From positions 4,174,001-4,238,000 of the forward strand of contig NZ_CP080531.1 in the NCBI RefSeq assembly GCF_024746835.1: 64,000 nt of DNA. The letters run 5' to 3'. Source of the stretch: Mesorhizobium sp. AR02 (GTDB taxonomy: Bacteria; Pseudomonadota; Alphaproteobacteria; Rhizobiales; Rhizobiaceae). The notes under the pieces are model-generated. The model worked only from the letters and a program-made list of their open reading frames with translations. It made no database searches and had not been told where the DNA came from. Shown one piece after another: positions 56,416 to 64,000 of the stretch. Made by a program: the position numbers and the translations under genes. How positions within the stretch are numbered: position 1 is the first letter of the stretch; every line of letters starts with the position of its first letter.

Positions 56416-57171
56416 ATGACCGAGCAAAAAACCGCCATCGTCACCGGCGCCGGCACGGGCATCGGCAAGAGCGTCGCCACGGCGCTGCTCAAGGCCGGCT
56501 GGAACACGGTGTTCTGCGGCCGCCGCAAATCCGTGCTGGATGCCGCGATCGCCGAGGCTGGCCCGACCGAGGCCCGGGCATTGGCGGTTGCCTGCGACAT
56601 CAGCAAGGCCGGCGAGGTCGACGATCTGTTCGAGACGGTGGCGGAAGCCTTTGGCCGCGTCGACCTGCTCTTCAACAATGCCGGCATGGGCTACAAGTCG
56701 ACGCCCATCGACGAGATCCCCGTCGGGGTCTGGAACGACATCGTCGGCGTCAATCTCACCGGTTCGTTCCTGTGTGCCCGCGCTGCCTTCGGCGCCATGC
56801 GCAAGCAGCGGCCGATGGGCGGCCGCATCATCAACAACGGCTCGGTATCGGCCTATGCGCCGCGCCCGGGCTCGGTGCCCTATACGGCGACCAAGCATGC
56901 CATTACGGGCCTGACCAAGACGCTGGCGCTCGACGGCCGTCCCTATGACATCGCCTGCGGCCAGATCGACATCGGCAATGCGCTGACCGACATGGCGCAG
57001 CCGATGACCGTCGGCGTGCCGCAAGCCAATGGCTCGATCGCCGCCGAAGCGGTGATGGATGTCCAGCGCGTTGCAGACGCCGTCGTCCACATGGCCAGCC
57101 TGCCGCTCGACGCCAATGTGCTGTTCATGACCGTGATGGCGACCAAGATGCCGTTCGTCGGGCGTGGGTGA
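56416..57171 (+). CDS. Short-chain dehydrogenase/reductase
   Basis: This 251-residue oxidoreductase has the cofactor loop TAIVTGAGTGIGKSVATALL, NNAG in LLFNNAGMGYKSTP, Ser in IINNGSVSAYAPRPGSV and Tyr-x3-Lys in PYTATKHAITGLTK. The substrate is unknown. The ATG at 56416 was chosen for GGGGATATCTGCC upstream and the family start MTEQKTAIVTG; the frame is open to 56272 over the terminator and palindrome, which argues against a longer protein. Confidence 0.9.
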   Translation: MTEQKTAIVTGAGTGIGKSVATALLKAGWNTVFCGRRKSVLDAAIAEAGPTEARALAVACDISKAGEVDDLFETVAEAFGRVDLLFNNAGMGYKSTPIDEIPVGVWNDIVGVNLTGSFLCARAAFGAMRKQRPMGGRIINNGSVSAYAPRPGSVPYTATKHAITGLTKTLALDGRPYDIACGQIDIGNALTDMAQPMTVGVPQANGSIAAEAVMDVQRVADAVVHMASLPLDANVLFMTVMATKMPFVGRG

Positions 57172-57193
57172 GCAGTGGGCTTTCGCCGCCGGC

Positions 57194-57568
57194 TCATTTG
57201 CCAGCCAGCGGCGCGCCGGGCTTGAACAGTAGAATGGGCCTGATCTCGTAGACGGCGGTCGGATTGACGCGGCGAAGGCCGCGGGCGATGGCGATGGCCT
57301 CGTCCCGCGTGGCGCAGTCGACGACATAGAAGCCGAGTAACTGTTCCTTGGTCTCGGCGAAAGGACCGTCGATGATCACGCCGTCGCCAGGGCCGCGCAA
57401 GGTGAAGGCATTCTGCGTCGCTCCCAGACGCGCGGACGGTCCAAGCGTGCCTTCCTCACGAAGCTGGGTGGTGATCCCGAGCAACTCGGCCATCAGTGCC
57501 GCATCTTCCTGCGGCGTCAGTGCCTTGATCGCATCTTCCACGTGATAGGCAAGGATTGCATAGAACAT
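57194..57568 (-). CDS. YciI/DGPF domain protein
   Basis: This 124-residue protein is of the DGPF type: MFYAILAYHVEDAIKALTPQ, then IIDGPFAETKEQLLGFYVVD, which has the DGPF(A/T)E(T/S)KE signature, and RDEAIAIARGLRRVNPTAVY. These proteins often stand beside ECF sigma factors; none is here. The fold is a dimeric alpha-beta barrel. Function unknown. It is convergent with the SDR gene. Confidence 0.9.
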   Translation of the reverse strand: MFYAILAYHVEDAIKALTPQEDAALMAELLGITTQLREEGTLGPSARLGATQNAFTLRGPGDGVIIDGPFAETKEQLLGFYVVDCATRDEAIAIARGLRRVNPTAVYEIRPILLFKPGAPLAGK

Positions 57569-57718
57569 CTAGGGCACCCCGGTTCGATCCCAATCTCCGG
57601 ATCGTAACCGGTCCCGACATGGAGGCACAGTCTTGCCCGCGAGCCTCCCGACGGATCATGACACCGACATGGCGGCTGGCCGTTAATTATCCGGAAAGGC
57701 TCCGGCCTGCTTTGATGT

Positions 57719-58903
57719 CTATTTGGCCAGGAACGCGCCGATCCTGTCCAGCGCGCGCAAAATGTTTTCCTCGGAGTTGGCGTAGGAAAGCCTGACATAA
57801 CCTTCGCCGAGAATGCCGAAATCAGGGCCGCCGATCAGCGCCACGCCAGCGTCGTCGAGCAAAGCGGAGGCGAGCTTCTTTGCCTTCCAGCCGGTCTTCG
57901 AGACATTGGGGAAGGCGTAGAACGCGCCCTTGGGCGTGATGCAGGAAATGTTGGGCAGAGCGTTCAACCCTTCGACGACGACCTTCCGGCGGCGGTCGAA
58001 AGCGCGCATCATGGTGTCGACGTCGTCCTGCGGGCCGTCGATGGCCGCGATGCCGGCGAACTGGCTCGGTGCGTTGACGCAGGACCAGCAATTGACCGCC
58101 AGCTTGCGCACCTTGTCGTAGAGATGGGCGCCCTTGTCGCCGTTTGGCCAGATCGACCAGCCCATGCGCCAGCCGGTCATCGCCCAGGTCTTGGACCAGC
58201 CATTGAGCACGATCAGCCGGTCGCGGATCTCGGGAAAGCCGAGCAGCGAGCAGTGCGTCTCGCCGTCATAGGTCATGACGTCGTAGATCTCGTCGGAGAG
58301 GATTGCGACATCAGGGTGCTTCTCCAGTCCTTTGACCAGCTTTTCGATCTCGGCGCGGGGCGTGACGCCGCCGGTCGGGTTGGCCGGCGAGTTGAGGATC
58401 AAGAGCCTGGTCTTCGACGTGATCAGCGCCAGCGTTTCCTCGGCCGAGAAGGCAAAGCCGTTCTCCTCGCGCATCGGCACGGGAATGGGGGCCGCTCCGG
58501 TGAACTCGATCATCGAACGGTAGATGGGAAAGCCGGGATCGGGATAGAGGATCTCGGCGCCGGGTTCGCCGAACATCAGGATCGCGGCGAACATGGTCGG
58601 CTTGCCGCCGGGCAGGATCATCACCGTTTCGGGCGAGACCTCGACGCCGGTGGTGGCCAGCGTGCGGCGCACCACCGCCTCGCGCGTCGCCAGAAGCCCG
58701 TTGGCCGGCGTGTAGCCGTGGTGGCCGTCACGCAGGGCCTTGATCGCCGCCTCGACGATGTGCTGCGGCGTCTTGAAGTCGGGCTGGCCGATGCCGAGAT
58801 TGACGATGTCGCGGCCCTGTTGGGCCAGCGCCGTCGCCCTCGCCAGCACCGCGAAAGCATTTTCCTCGCCGAGACGGTCGAAGGCCGAAATCGTGTGGAG
58901 CAT
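57719..58903 (-). CDS. PLP-dependent aminotransferase, class I
   Basis: This 394-residue fold-type-I aminotransferase resembles aspartate/aromatic aminotransferases of subgroup I-gamma. It has DIVNLGIGQPDFKTPQHIVE, YTPANGLLATREAV, NSPANPTGGVTPRAEIEKLV, LSDEIYDVMTYDGETHCSLL, and the PLP Lys in VLNGWSKTWAMTGWRMGW. The late Arg that holds the substrate carboxylate is in GEGYVRLSYANSEENILRAL. Which amino acid it prefers is not clear. It is divergent from the acetyltransferase gene. Confidence 0.9.
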   Translation of the reverse strand: MLHTISAFDRLGEENAFAVLARATALAQQGRDIVNLGIGQPDFKTPQHIVEAAIKALRDGHHGYTPANGLLATREAVVRRTLATTGVEVSPETVMILPGGKPTMFAAILMFGEPGAEILYPDPGFPIYRSMIEFTGAAPIPVPMREENGFAFSAEETLALITSKTRLLILNSPANPTGGVTPRAEIEKLVKGLEKHPDVAILSDEIYDVMTYDGETHCSLLGFPEIRDRLIVLNGWSKTWAMTGWRMGWSIWPNGDKGAHLYDKVRKLAVNCWSCVNAPSQFAGIAAIDGPQDDVDTMMRAFDRRRKVVVEGLNALPNISCITPKGAFYAFPNVSKTGWKAKKLASALLDDAGVALIGGPDFGILGEGYVRLSYANSEENILRALDRIGAFLAK

Positions 58904-58986
58904 TTTTCCCGTCCGTGTGGTTCTTACTGTGGGGTTGCGTTTTTGTGAGCCTCACCAGGCAAAAGTCAAACGGATTGGAGTTTTGG

Positions 58987-59673
58987 GTGTCGGAAAATCT
59001 CAAAGATTGGCAACCGCGTCCACGGCCGGAGCGAAAGGCGATCGACGGCCGATATGTCCGGCTCGAACCGCTGAGCGCCGCAAAGCACGGCGATGGGCTC
59101 TATGAAGCGTCTTCCGTGTCCGATGTCGACGGCCGCTTCGCCTGGCTGCCCGACTATCCGCCGGAAACCCGCGCCGCCTTCCAGCCCTGGCTGGACAAGG
59201 TCGAGGCCAGCGAGGATCCGCTGTTCTTTGCCATCATCGACAAGGCGAGCGGCAAGGTCGCCGGACGCCAGACGCTGATGCGCATCGATCCCGCCTATGG
59301 CGTGATCGAGATCGGCAACATCTATTGGGGGCCGCTGATCTCGCGCAAACCGGCGGCGACGGAAGCGCAGTTCCTGTTCATGAAATACATTTTCGACGCG
59401 CTCGGCTATCGCCGCTACGAATGGAAATGCAACAACCGCAACGAGCCGTCGAAGCGGGCCGCGGAGCGGTTCGGCTTCAAGTTCGAGGGCATTTTCCGCC
59501 AGCACCTCATCGTCAAGGGTGAAAACCGCGACACCGCATGGTATTCGATCATCGACAAGGAATGGCCGGGCTTGCGCAAGTCCTATGAGGCTTGGCTCGA
59601 CCCGGCCAATTTCGACGGCGCCGGCCAGCAGAAGCGACGGCTCGAGGATTTTCGCGCGGAATTTGGCGCCTAG
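58987..59673 (+). CDS. GNAT family acetyltransferase (RimJ/RimL-like)
   Basis: This 228-residue N-acetyltransferase starts with GTG at 58987, with GGAG 7 bases upstream, as MSENLKDWQPRPRPERKAID. The GNAT core is seen in GRYVRLEPLSAAKHGDGLYE, FFAIIDKASGKVAGRQTLM, YGVIEIGNIYWGPLISRKPA, and RRYEWKCNNRNEPSKRAAER with the CoA-binding helix. The pattern with the Asn-x-x-Ser (NEPSKRAAERFGF) is typical of RimJ/RimL proteins. The target is unknown. It may be co-transcribed with the CDF gene 14 bp downstream. Confidence 0.87.
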   Translation: MSENLKDWQPRPRPERKAIDGRYVRLEPLSAAKHGDGLYEASSVSDVDGRFAWLPDYPPETRAAFQPWLDKVEASEDPLFFAIIDKASGKVAGRQTLMRIDPAYGVIEIGNIYWGPLISRKPAATEAQFLFMKYIFDALGYRRYEWKCNNRNEPSKRAAERFGFKFEGIFRQHLIVKGENRDTAWYSIIDKEWPGLRKSYEAWLDPANFDGAGQQKRRLEDFRAEFGA

Positions 59674-59687
59674 CAGGAGTCTTGTGG

Positions 59688-60659
59688 ATGGCGCATTCCC
59701 ACGACCATGGCGCGCAAGGTCATGATCACGGCGGCGCCGGCCATGTGCATGGCTCGACCGACAAGAAGCGGGTGCTGATCGCCGCCTGCCTGACGGCGGG
59801 CTTCATGGTGGCGGAAGCGCTTGGCGGCCTGTTCACCGGGTCGCTGGCGCTGCTGGCCGATGCCGGTCACATGCTGGCCGACGCCATCGCGCTCGGCCTT
59901 GCCTGGTATGCCTTCCATCTTGCGGGGCGGCCGGCGACCGGCGAGCTCACCTACGGTTTCGGCCGGGTCAAGACGCTGGTGGCCTATACCAACGGCATCG
60001 CCATCTTCGTCATCGCGCTGTGGATCGTCTACGAGGCCTGGGAGCGCCTGCAAACGCCGGCGCCGGTGCTGGGCGGACCGATGCTGGTGGTGGCGATCCT
60101 CGGCCTGCTGGTCAATATCGGCTCCTTCCTGGTGCTGCATGGCGGCGACCGCGAGAGCCTCAACATGCGCGGCGCCATCCTGCATGTGCTTGGCGACCTG
60201 CTCGGCTCGGCGGCGGCGATCGTGGCGGCACTGGTCATCCTGGCGACCGGCTGGACGCCGATCGACCCGATCCTGTCGGTTCTGGTCTCGCTGCTGATCC
60301 TGTCGACGGCCTGGTCGCTGATGCGTGCCGCGGCCCATGTGCTGCTCGAGGGCGTGCCGCCAAGCCTCGACCGGGACCTGGTAGCCAGGGATATCGAAGC
60401 GACGGTCGTGGGCGTGCGCGAAGTGCACCACATGCATATCTGGTCGCTCGATGGGACAAGCAACATGGCGACGCTGCACGCCTGCCTCGAGGAGCGCGTC
60501 GATGCCTATCAGGTGGTCAGCGCCGTCAAGAAGCGGCTTGCCAGCGAGCACGGTATCAGCCATGCCACCGTGGAATCGGAATTCGGCCAATGTGCCGATG
60601 ACGGCGACGATCACGAGCATGAGCACGATGCGATTGCGCATCACGGCCACCATCACTAG
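59688..60659 (+). CDS. Cation diffusion facilitator (CDF) metal exporter
   Basis: This 323-residue inner-membrane antiporter exports Zn2+, Co2+ or Ni2+. The N-terminal His-rich tail MAHSHDHGAQGHDHGGAGHV precedes six membrane segments. The transport site is in segment II (LALLADAGHMLADAIALGLA) and segment V (ILHVLGDLLGSAAAIVAALV), giving the HD-HD type set usual for Zn/Co. The cytoplasmic domain has VREVHHMHIWSLDGTSNMAT, and the end is His-rich again (DDHEHEHDAIAHHGHHH). The ATG at 59688 has AGGAG 9 bases upstream. It stands near a second metal transporter at 62436. Confidence 0.93.
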   Translation: MAHSHDHGAQGHDHGGAGHVHGSTDKKRVLIAACLTAGFMVAEALGGLFTGSLALLADAGHMLADAIALGLAWYAFHLAGRPATGELTYGFGRVKTLVAYTNGIAIFVIALWIVYEAWERLQTPAPVLGGPMLVVAILGLLVNIGSFLVLHGGDRESLNMRGAILHVLGDLLGSAAAIVAALVILATGWTPIDPILSVLVSLLILSTAWSLMRAAAHVLLEGVPPSLDRDLVARDIEATVVGVREVHHMHIWSLDGTSNMATLHACLEERVDAYQVVSAVKKRLASEHGISHATVESEFGQCADDGDDHEHEHDAIAHHGHHH

Positions 60660-60748
60660 GCCCGATTGATGACCATTGATCGGCCCTGCCTCAGGAGTTC
60701 TCCAGCTTTGAAACCCAGCCCGATGAACGACCGCCGCTCCGGTGCGGC

Positions 60749-60961
60749 ATGATGGACCGTGATACGCGCAATGCGGCCATCGCGGCGGTCTGGATCATGC
60801 TTCTGTTCGGCATTGCCGCCTTCTACCTGCCGACGGTGATGCTGGCACTCGGCAGTTTTTCGACGGTGCTCGCCGGTATCTTCGGCATTGTCTTCGTGCT
60901 GGCGTTTTTCCTCGTGTTCTGGCTGCGCGCGCGCAGCCAGCGCAAAAATCAGGGCAAGTAA
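60749..60961 (+). CDS. Small two-helix membrane protein
   Basis: This 70-residue protein (MMDRDTRNAAIAAVWIMLLF) has two membrane helices (about 10-33 and 37-59) and a basic tail RARSQRKNQGK. It stands between the CDF gene and the erythronate-dehydrogenase-like gene, with 12 bp to the latter, so it is probably co-transcribed with it. I do not recognise a family. The second ATG at 60752 is an equal choice of start. Confidence 0.65.
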   Translation: MMDRDTRNAAIAAVWIMLLFGIAAFYLPTVMLALGSFSTVLAGIFGIVFVLAFFLVFWLRARSQRKNQGK

Positions 60962-60973
60962 GGGAATTTTGAC

Positions 60974-61942
60974 ATGCGCATTCTGATCACTGGCGCCGCA
61001 GGCATGGTCGGCCGCAAGCTCATCGCCCGGCTGGCCAAGGACGGCACGTTGCGCGGCAAAAGGATCACCGCGCTCGATCTGCACGACATCGTGCCGCCGC
61101 AGGCGTCGGCCATGGATGGCGTCAGCATCAGCACCCATACTGGCGACCTTGCCGAGGCTGGTGCCGCCGAAAGCCTGGTCGCGTCGCGGCCCGACGTCGT
61201 CTTCCATCTCGCGGGCATCGTGTCGGGCGAGGCCGAAGCCAATTTCGATCTCGGCTACCGCGTCAATCTCGATGGTACCCGCGCCCTGTTCGATGCCATC
61301 CGCCTGGCGGGTTTTGCGCCACGCGTCGTCTTCACTTCGTCGATCGCAGTGTTCGGTGCGCCATTCCCGGATGTCATTCCTGATGACTTTCATCCGACGC
61401 CGCTGACCTCCTACGGCACGCAGAAGCAGATGAGCGAGGCGCTGCTCGCCGACTATTCCAGGCGAGGCTTCTTCGACGGCATCGGCATCCGGCTGCCGAC
61501 GATCTGCGTGCGCCCCGGCAAGCCGAACAAGGCGGCCTCCGGCTTCTTCTCCGGCATCATCCGCGAGCCCTTGAGCGGGCATGAGGCGATCCTGCCGGTG
61601 CCGCGCTCCGTCGTGCACACCCATGCCAGCCCGCGCTCGGCGGTGAATTTCCTGATCCATGCCGCGGAGATCGACGGCGCTGCCGTCGGGCCGCGACGCA
61701 ATCTGACGATGCCCGGCGTCGCCGTCACCGTCGGCGAGCAGATCGAGGCGCTGGAGCGCATCGCCGGATCGAAGACTGTGAGCCTGATCCGCGAGGTGCC
61801 GGACGAGACGATCTGGGCGATCGTCAAGGGCTGGCCGACCAGGTTCGAGGCGAGGCGGTCACGGGAACTCGGCTTCAGCGCCGAGAAGAGTTTTGACGAG
61901 ATCATCCAAGCCCATATCGAGGATGAACTGGGCGGCAAGTGA
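60974..61942 (+). CDS. denD: NAD-dependent epimerase/dehydratase, D-erythronate dehydrogenase-like
   Basis: This 322-residue extended SDR starts MRILITGAAGMVGRKLIARL. It has DVVFHLAGIVSGEAEANFDL, FTSSIAVFGAPFP and the Tyr-x3-Lys in LTSYGTQKQMSEALLADY, then GIRLPTICVRPGKPNKAASG and SVVHTHASPRSAVNFLIHAA. The last block with its substrate loop matches the DenD type, which oxidises D-erythronate at C2 for breakdown with kinase and decarboxylase partners. These partners are not in view, so the substrate is uncertain. Confidence 0.82.
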   Translation: MRILITGAAGMVGRKLIARLAKDGTLRGKRITALDLHDIVPPQASAMDGVSISTHTGDLAEAGAAESLVASRPDVVFHLAGIVSGEAEANFDLGYRVNLDGTRALFDAIRLAGFAPRVVFTSSIAVFGAPFPDVIPDDFHPTPLTSYGTQKQMSEALLADYSRRGFFDGIGIRLPTICVRPGKPNKAASGFFSGIIREPLSGHEAILPVPRSVVHTHASPRSAVNFLIHAAEIDGAAVGPRRNLTMPGVAVTVGEQIEALERIAGSKTVSLIREVPDETIWAIVKGWPTRFEARRSRELGFSAEKSFDEIIQAHIEDELGGK

Positions 61943-61966
61943 GCGGATGCGTTTTCACAACAGAAG

Positions 61967-62320
61967 CTATTGTTTCGGATGAGAACCCGATTCATCGCCC
62001 CATCGGGCAAAGAATTTTGTTTTTATGCCAATGTAAGCCAGGGCGATAAGTAGCCCTGCGCCGACAATCACGCTCTTGGTCAGAACTATCGCGATAAGAG
62101 ATAAAGCAAAGCCGCTTCCAACAATGAACCCGAAACGAAAGGAATGTTGTTGGCCTTTTCCGGCCCATCCCACTCCAATCGACATCGCAGCCCAGGCCAG
62201 GAAAATAAAGGTCGTTATTCCCCATTCCGAATCCCAGAATGGACGAAACGCAATTCCTGCAATGGTAGCGAGGATGCCGATTAAAAGACGTAATAGTAAC
62301 GTCCTGATGCCCTGATTCAT
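61967..62320 (-). CDS. Hypothetical small membrane protein of atypical composition
   Basis: This 117-residue protein (MNQGIRTLLLRLLIGILATI) has about three or four membrane helices and a charged C-terminal tail FFARWGDESGSHPKQ. GC of its bases is near 50% by my count over 300 bp, well below the neighbours (low 60s), and the codons for Ile, Ala and Gly are unlike theirs. It may have been acquired separately. I recognise no family. A shorter ORF on the same strand in another frame is less likely. Confidence 0.6.
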   Translation of the reverse strand: MNQGIRTLLLRLLIGILATIAGIAFRPFWDSEWGITTFIFLAWAAMSIGVGWAGKGQQHSFRFGFIVGSGFALSLIAIVLTKSVIVGAGLLIALAYIGIKTKFFARWGDESGSHPKQ

Positions 62321-62435
62321 TACGAAATCCCACCTGCTGGTAGGAATCCATGAGAGAGGGCAAGTCGTTAAGATTTCTCTTCACGCCATGCCGTCGAATG
62401 GCGCTCAACATTACGCTGAATGAAGATCGGCTGCT

Positions 62436-63659
62436 TTATCCACCGCTCGCCAGGCTGGCCGAAAGCAGCAGCAGCCCGAACAGGAAGACGAAAGCGGCGC
62501 CGCCGATCTCGACGATCGAATGGATGCGGTTGCCCATGCGGCCGTCGCCGGCGAAATACACCGCCCAGTTCTTGGCGGTCACCGCAAGCGTTGCCAGCGC
62601 CGAGACGGTGATCGCGGTTCCCAGCGACATCGCCAGCACCGACAGCAGGCCGCCGAGCCAGAGCCCGTTGAGCAGCGCGAAGCTCAGCACGATCAGCGCG
62701 CCGGAGCAGGGGCGGATGCCGACGGCGGCCACCGCTGACCAGGCGGTGCGCCAGTCGAAGCGGTCGCCCGACAGCAGCGCCGGATCGGGCGCATGCGAGT
62801 GGCCGCAGGTTTCGCAGACCTCGCCCGCCGCGTGATCGTGATGCGCATGATCGTGCGCGCCATGGTCGTGATGGTGGTCATGCGCGGCGGGGTCATGGTG
62901 GTCGTGCGAATGGTCATGAACATGGTCGTGATCGTCATGTACCTGCAGCGCGTGCGAATGGGCATGCGCCGAATGGCTGTGGGCCGCATGCGAATGGCCG
63001 GCATGGGAATGACCAGCGTGGCCGGCATGGGAGTGGCCACCGTGCGAATGGCCGGCATGAGCCGCCGACAGACTGTAGGCCGGCGCCCTGCCGAACAGGC
63101 GCAGGATGGAAGGGCCGAGCTTGCGCCACAGCAGCCAGGCGCCGAACAGGGTGACGAGGGCAAAGCTCATGATCTCCATGAACCAGGCCGCGTCGGTCAT
63201 CGAGATGGTGGTGCCGCGCAGGACGAAATAGGCGAGCAGCATGACCACGATCGCCGTCAGGCCCTGCAGCAGCGCCGAGACGAAGGACAACAGGACGCCG
63301 CGCCGCAGCGCCACTTCATTGGCGACCATGTAGGACGAGATCACCGCCTTGCCGTGACCGGGACCGGCGGCGTGGAAAATGCCATAGGCGAAGGACAGGC
63401 CGATGAGCACCCAGAGCTTGCTGTTGTCCTGGCGCATCGCCTTCATGGCCGTCGCCAGCGCGCGATAGAATTCCTGCTGCCGCAGGTTGATCCACATCAG
63501 GATGTGGGCGAACGGGCCGGTGGTCGGCGCCATGCCGTCATTGACGCCGATGCCGAGCGAACTCTGGGCGTGCGCGACATCAGCGAAATGCATCGACACA
63601 AAGGCGAGGGCCAACAGGCCGAATGCCAAACGCAGGGACGGTTTCGTCACCGGCTTCAT
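62436..63659 (-). CDS. NicO/RcnA-type nickel-cobalt transporter with His-rich loop
   Basis: This 407-residue membrane protein has a signal-like first helix (AFGLLALAFVSMHFADVAHA) and the family motif GIFHAAGPGHGKAVISSYMV, followed by AVGIRPCSGALIVLSFALLN, the second metal-site motif. Between them lies a loop of about 100 residues with some forty His (repeats AGHSHAGH and HDHxHDHHDP). NicO proteins move Ni2+ or Co2+; RcnA exports them. It overlaps the DUF1007 gene by ATGA, the usual partner in rhizobia, where the pair may take up metal or act on export. Confidence 0.9.
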   Translation of the reverse strand: MKPVTKPSLRLAFGLLALAFVSMHFADVAHAQSSLGIGVNDGMAPTTGPFAHILMWINLRQQEFYRALATAMKAMRQDNSKLWVLIGLSFAYGIFHAAGPGHGKAVISSYMVANEVALRRGVLLSFVSALLQGLTAIVVMLLAYFVLRGTTISMTDAAWFMEIMSFALVTLFGAWLLWRKLGPSILRLFGRAPAYSLSAAHAGHSHGGHSHAGHAGHSHAGHSHAAHSHSAHAHSHALQVHDDHDHVHDHSHDHHDPAAHDHHHDHGAHDHAHHDHAAGEVCETCGHSHAPDPALLSGDRFDWRTAWSAVAAVGIRPCSGALIVLSFALLNGLWLGGLLSVLAMSLGTAITVSALATLAVTAKNWAVYFAGDGRMGNRIHSIVEIGGAAFVFLFGLLLLSASLASGG

Positions 63660-64000
63660 CCTTCTGGCTGACAGGTCAGTTCGAGCTTGGTGGCAAAGAT
63701 CTTGCTCATGTCGGTGCCTGTCGGGTCGTTGAAGAAGGCATCCGTCAAGGTCTTCTGGTTTTCCTTGATGGCTTCATCGGGGTCCGGCCGGATCACCTTG
63801 CTGGTGCAATTCGACGGCAGGCCTGCAACGGTGATGTTGGAATCCTCGGTGAAGTCGATCGCCGTGTAGAAAGTCGGGTCGTAGACGCCGATGTCGATGG
63901 TGCCGGTCAGCTTGATCGGCGCCTTGGGCTCGGACTCGAACAGGATGATCAGCTGGTCGTTGTCGAAATTGGCCATCAGATGTGGGGGCGGCACCATCGT
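63656..64000 (-). CDS. DUF1007 family periplasmic protein, C-terminal part (cut by window edge)
   Basis: The frame is open to the window end, so the gene starts outside. The visible 115 residues (NFDNDQLIILFESEPKAPIK; LTGTIDIGVYDPTFYTAIDF) end with KIFATKLELTCQPEG. DUF1007 proteins are secreted partners of NicO-type transporters, often labelled as uncharacterised ABC-type periplasmic components. The stop overlaps the NicO start (ATGA), showing translational coupling in the order DUF1007-nicO. Confidence 0.85.
   Translation of the reverse strand, partial: TMVPPPHLMANFDNDQLIILFESEPKAPIKLTGTIDIGVYDPTFYTAIDFTEDSNITVAGLPSNCTSKVIRPDPDEAIKENQKTLTDAFFNDPTGTDMSKIFATKLELTCQPEG

Overview
The window is GC-rich chromosomal DNA of an alphaproteobacterium, most likely a Mesorhizobium or close Phyllobacteriaceae relative. 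This is an inference from gene content: an Omp10-type lipoprotein, CpdR, homospermidine synthase, a DUF1127 protein, an MmgR/suhB-type sRNA, rhizobial extragenic palindromes and a fused SPFH/NfeD pair. Most of it is ordinary core genome in short operons on both strands, with one insertion sequence.

Layout. 1-9.1 kb: a catabolic locus. On the minus strand, and mostly translationally coupled, run a LacI regulator, a Gfo/Idh oxidoreductase, a CoA transferase, an enoyl-CoA hydratase, an aldehyde dehydrogenase broken by a one-base frameshift, a sugar-binding protein and a cut-off permease. A DUF993 aldolase-like gene diverges from it across two matching LacI-type operators. 9.4-17.5 kb: a small ORF, tRNA-Val(GAC), cpdR, an N-formylglutamate amidohydrolase, an sRNA, hisN, an AraC regulator flanked by palindromes, DUF1127, an alpha/beta hydrolase, an Hsp20 gene with an RpoH-type promoter and a ROSE-like leader, and a threonine aldolase. 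18-28 kb: gltB-gltD (ammonia assimilation), a DUF459 SGNH hydrolase, an MltB-type transglycosylase and galU.

28.0-29.4 kb: the most striking region. An IS110-family element sits in the outer arm of an extragenic palindrome. Its left end can be read as a complete bridge RNA. The target loop guides match the two sides of the actual insertion site. The donor loop guides match the element's own right end and left end exactly. The core dinucleotide is AT.

29.4-45 kb: an outer-membrane barrel, kpsF (Kdo precursor), SPFH/NfeD, an FAD oxidoreductase, hemH, a 5'-nucleotidase with a LysM tail, a 24-bp tandem array, omp10, homospermidine synthase, a DUF3445/YciI pair, pabB-pabC and a membrane-anchored coiled-coil/HhH protein. 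45-64 kb: an M3 oligopeptidase, a sigma-54 response regulator with a GSFTGA loop, a DUF882 cell-wall protein, a small secreted peptide, an AraC/SDR pair, eda, trhO, a TerB/DUF533 protein, SDR, YciI, aminotransferase, GNAT, a CDF metal exporter, an erythronate-dehydrogenase-like gene, an atypical low-GC membrane gene, and a NicO-type nickel/cobalt transporter coupled to a DUF1007 gene that runs off the end.

Coordinates of starts were adjusted by ribosome-binding sites where these were visible. No database search was possible; family names rest on recognised motifs and overall sequence resemblance.
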